NCBI GenBank assembly: GCA_041751095.1 | Contig: JBGSYC010000097.1 | Span: 41,013 to 105,012 of the forward strand | Source of the DNA: JADCRZ01 sp041751095 | Lineage (GTDB): Bacteria > Bacteroidota > Bacteroidia > Chitinophagales > Chitinophagaceae | Direction: 5' to 3' | DNA: 64,000 bases | Shown: piece by piece, positions 62,557 to 64,000 of the stretch | Numbering within the stretch: position 1 is the stretch's first letter | Layout of the letters: each line of letters opens with the position of its first letter | Notes under the pieces: generated by a model | What the model saw: the letters and a program-made list of their open reading frames with translations, nothing else | Told to the model about the DNA's origin: nothing | The model's database searches: none | Position numbers and translations under genes: made by a program

Positions 62557-63077
62557 GTGCAGAAAGTGTATGGGTTAATTAATGAGAGAGTCGATTATAT
62601 TGGTGTTTAACTGGTACGAATAAATGATGCCTCCGGAGGCGAATCGCCGTGTCGGGCGTCAGAGGGCGGTCGGCGTCAGACGGTTGTCATCATTCGGAGT
62701 AAACGTTAAAAAGATTCCTTAACCGTCGGACGTCAGGACACGCTCCCGTCAAACGTCAAATCGCTCAACCTTCAGACGCTACTGTACTCAACCGTGAGAG
62801 GTCATGCAATCAAGTCGGCTGACGCCGTTTCATCCAAAACAACTGAGATATTATGACAGAAATGATCTATTGATTCGAGGGATCGGAAACCAGCGCTTCT
62901 TTAAAGTGTTCAGTTATGTGACAATGATATAAATTAAAGTTAAACAAAAAAATTTTATCGTGTTATTTATATTTAACCAAATAGAAAACCTGGTAAATGT
63001 TGATAAGATTATTGGGAGTGCATTTTTATGAAGAGGACAACAATTACATCGCTTATTCAAGACCGTTATAAACCTCG
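62557..63077. other. 521-base intergenic region with degenerate GTCAGAC repeats
   Basis: Upstream of the T9SS gene. 62650-62815 is rich in GTCRGRC-like heptamers (GTCGGGC, GTCAGAG, GTCGGCG, GTCAGAC, GTCGGAC, GTCAGGA) in loose register. The rest is AT-rich and likely carries the T9SS promoter. Confidence 0.5.
62650..62815. repeat. Degenerate heptamer-like array around GTCAGAC
   Basis: Multiple GTC-starting 6-8-base units recur at irregular spacing in a GC-rich patch inside otherwise AT-rich DNA. Less regular than the arrays at 32.6 and 51.7 kb. Confidence 0.5.
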
Positions 63078-63785
63078 TCAGAAATATTTTTCGATCTTCT
63101 GAAGTTCCGTCTGAATTTCCAGCTGCTTATTTTCACCGGCGAGAAGAAATGAATTTTTGGTAAGATTAAGCTTGTCTTTTGTTTCCGTCATTTCCTGTGA
63201 AAGCTGGCTGATCTCCTTTTTCAATGAATTGATCTTTTCAGACAGGGCGCGCAGTTCCTCTGCTTTCTTTTCAATAAGCTGTTCCCTTTGTTTTACTTCT
63301 TTCTGGTACTTCTGCATGTGCGCCCCTTGAAAAGCATTCAGGTCGCGCCCGATGATATTGTGATATTCGTGCGCGGTGGAAATGAGCTTTTCTTTAGTAA
63401 GGCCTGTTCTTTTCAATACATTAAATGCCGTACGGTACTTTGTCTCATCATCAGTAATGTTATCGATATCCATTTTACTATCTGTGAATTCTTTAAAGTC
63501 CGTGCCCTGGAACAAGGGATTTTTTGCATTTGCATCGTCTATCAGCTTTTCAAAGTATTGCTGATGTTCGGGGAGGGGCGTACTAAGGCCACCAGGAGTG
63601 TGAACTGTTTTAGCCGCAGGGGATAATCCGATATTGCTTTCCGTTATGAGCGGATGTTCTGCATTTTCAACCACAGGTTCCCGGGTCACCGGTATGGCAG
63701 GTTTAACATTTTCCTTCACCGGCTCAGTTTTTTTATCATCTTCAAATTCCACAAATGGACTCAGTATCTGCTTAAGTAAACTCAT
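63078..63785 (-). CDS. Coiled-coil protein of unknown function
   Basis: 235 residues from ATG 63785 (MSLLKQILSPFVEFEDDKKT). A 59-residue upstream extension to 63962 would overlap the neighbouring gene's end and has no support. A Glu/Lys/Pro-rich region (14-60) is followed by an alpha-helical domain about residues 75-165 (YFEKLIDDANAKNPLFQG, LKRTGLTKEKLISTAHEYH) and a long C-terminal coiled coil (KYQKEVKQREQLIEKKAEEL to ELQKIEKYF). No enzymatic motif. Cytosolic by appearance. Function not recognised. Confidence 0.7.
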   Translation of the reverse strand: MSLLKQILSPFVEFEDDKKTEPVKENVKPAIPVTREPVVENAEHPLITESNIGLSPAAKTVHTPGGLSTPLPEHQQYFEKLIDDANAKNPLFQGTDFKEFTDSKMDIDNITDDETKYRTAFNVLKRTGLTKEKLISTAHEYHNIIGRDLNAFQGAHMQKYQKEVKQREQLIEKKAEELRALSEKINSLKKEISQLSQEMTETKDKLNLTKNSFLLAGENKQLEIQTELQKIEKYF

Positions 63786-63906
63786 AACATGTAAATTATA
63801 TTTAACCAGGGTAGCTGGTGCAAAGTTAGCAACCCATAGCATACAAACTGATGTTGGATAGAATTTTATGCCACGCCGGCAACTGATAGAAACGAAACTG
63901 TTGCTG

Positions 63907-64000
63907 TCAGGCGTTTTGATTATTTGCCATTGTGACGATTGCAACACGGCCGCCTTCTTCATCGGAAAGCAACAACTTTTTACCGTCGGTGATGTCGACC
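63907..64000 (-). CDS. C-terminal end of an unidentified gene (5' part outside window)
   Basis: An open minus-strand frame enters from the right edge and ends at TGA 63907-63909. The visible 30 residues read VDITDGKKLLLSDEEGGRVA then IVTMANNQNA. Too short to assign a family. The next gene starts 122 bases after its stop. Confidence 0.45.
   Translation of the reverse strand, partial: VDITDGKKLLLSDEEGGRVAIVTMANNQNA

Noticed and set aside
1..64000. Integrase, transposase, phage or conjugation gene
   Set aside because: None of the plausible frames carries such motifs, so the palindromic elements here are not part of a visible autonomous mobile element.

Overview
This 64 kb window looks like chromosomal DNA of a Bacteroidota bacterium, most probably of the Chitinophagaceae. 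The support is a primary sigma factor of only 285 residues without region 1.1, TANNTTTG-type -7 promoter boxes in place of TATAAT, few Shine-Dalgarno sequences, Bacteroidota-restricted families (DUF3822, DUF4249, OmpA-like and TonB-linked outer-membrane proteins), a single five-helix succinate dehydrogenase membrane subunit, and a protein with a type IX secretion (T9SS) sorting domain. I found no rRNA or tRNA gene, CRISPR array, intact insertion sequence, prophage or integrase.

Layout. 1-3.4 kb: a tightly packed minus-strand operon, DUF3822-rsmD-bioD-fthC-lpxK, with lpxK cut by the left edge. 3.5-9.1 kb: a MATE exporter, then a DUF4249 lipoprotein-trxB-folB-TPR operon, then rpoD with its terminator. 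9.1-11.4 kb: a decayed gene and a blaI-M56 peptidase pair with a perfect dyad over the blaI start codon. 11.4-16.2 kb: purM, ribF, holA and a coiled-coil membrane protein. 16.3-25.6 kb: a giant outer-membrane beta-barrel protein, a YbiT-like ABC-F ATPase with one degenerate ATP site, a lipoprotein, oligopeptidase B and a VOC protein. 25.7-29.6 kb: sdhCAB. 29.9-32.6 kb: accD, smpB and a secreted protein, ending at an 18-unit heptamer repeat. 32.7-40.1 kb: the two topoisomerase IV-type subunits, with a VOC protein, a serine hydrolase and a DUF1835 protein between them. 40.4-43.9 kb: an OmpA lipoprotein, a small membrane protein, a transglutaminase-like membrane protein and a GH43 glycosidase.

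44.0-48.1 kb is the most interesting stretch: a broken sulfatase, a beta-carbonic anhydrase translationally coupled to a SulP anion transporter, a small secreted protein, a strong promoter abutting a perfect 22-bp palindrome, and the remains of a RelE-type toxin-antitoxin pair. This looks like a regulated bicarbonate-uptake/CO2-hydration operon. 48.1-64 kb: a TonB-type receptor, a lipoprotein esterase, a two-component system, a TPR protein, a HAD dehalogenase-like enzyme, a sugar porter, a 1058-residue T9SS surface protein with GloVer-type and PA14 repeats, and a coiled-coil protein.

Most of the window is housekeeping. The less ordinary signals are non-coding: three heptanucleotide tandem arrays, nested REP-like palindromes, dispersed AACCTATAAGGTT-type hairpins and two operator-like perfect dyads. 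I see no convincing new multi-gene defence or biosynthetic system. All family assignments come from reading motifs, not from database searches.
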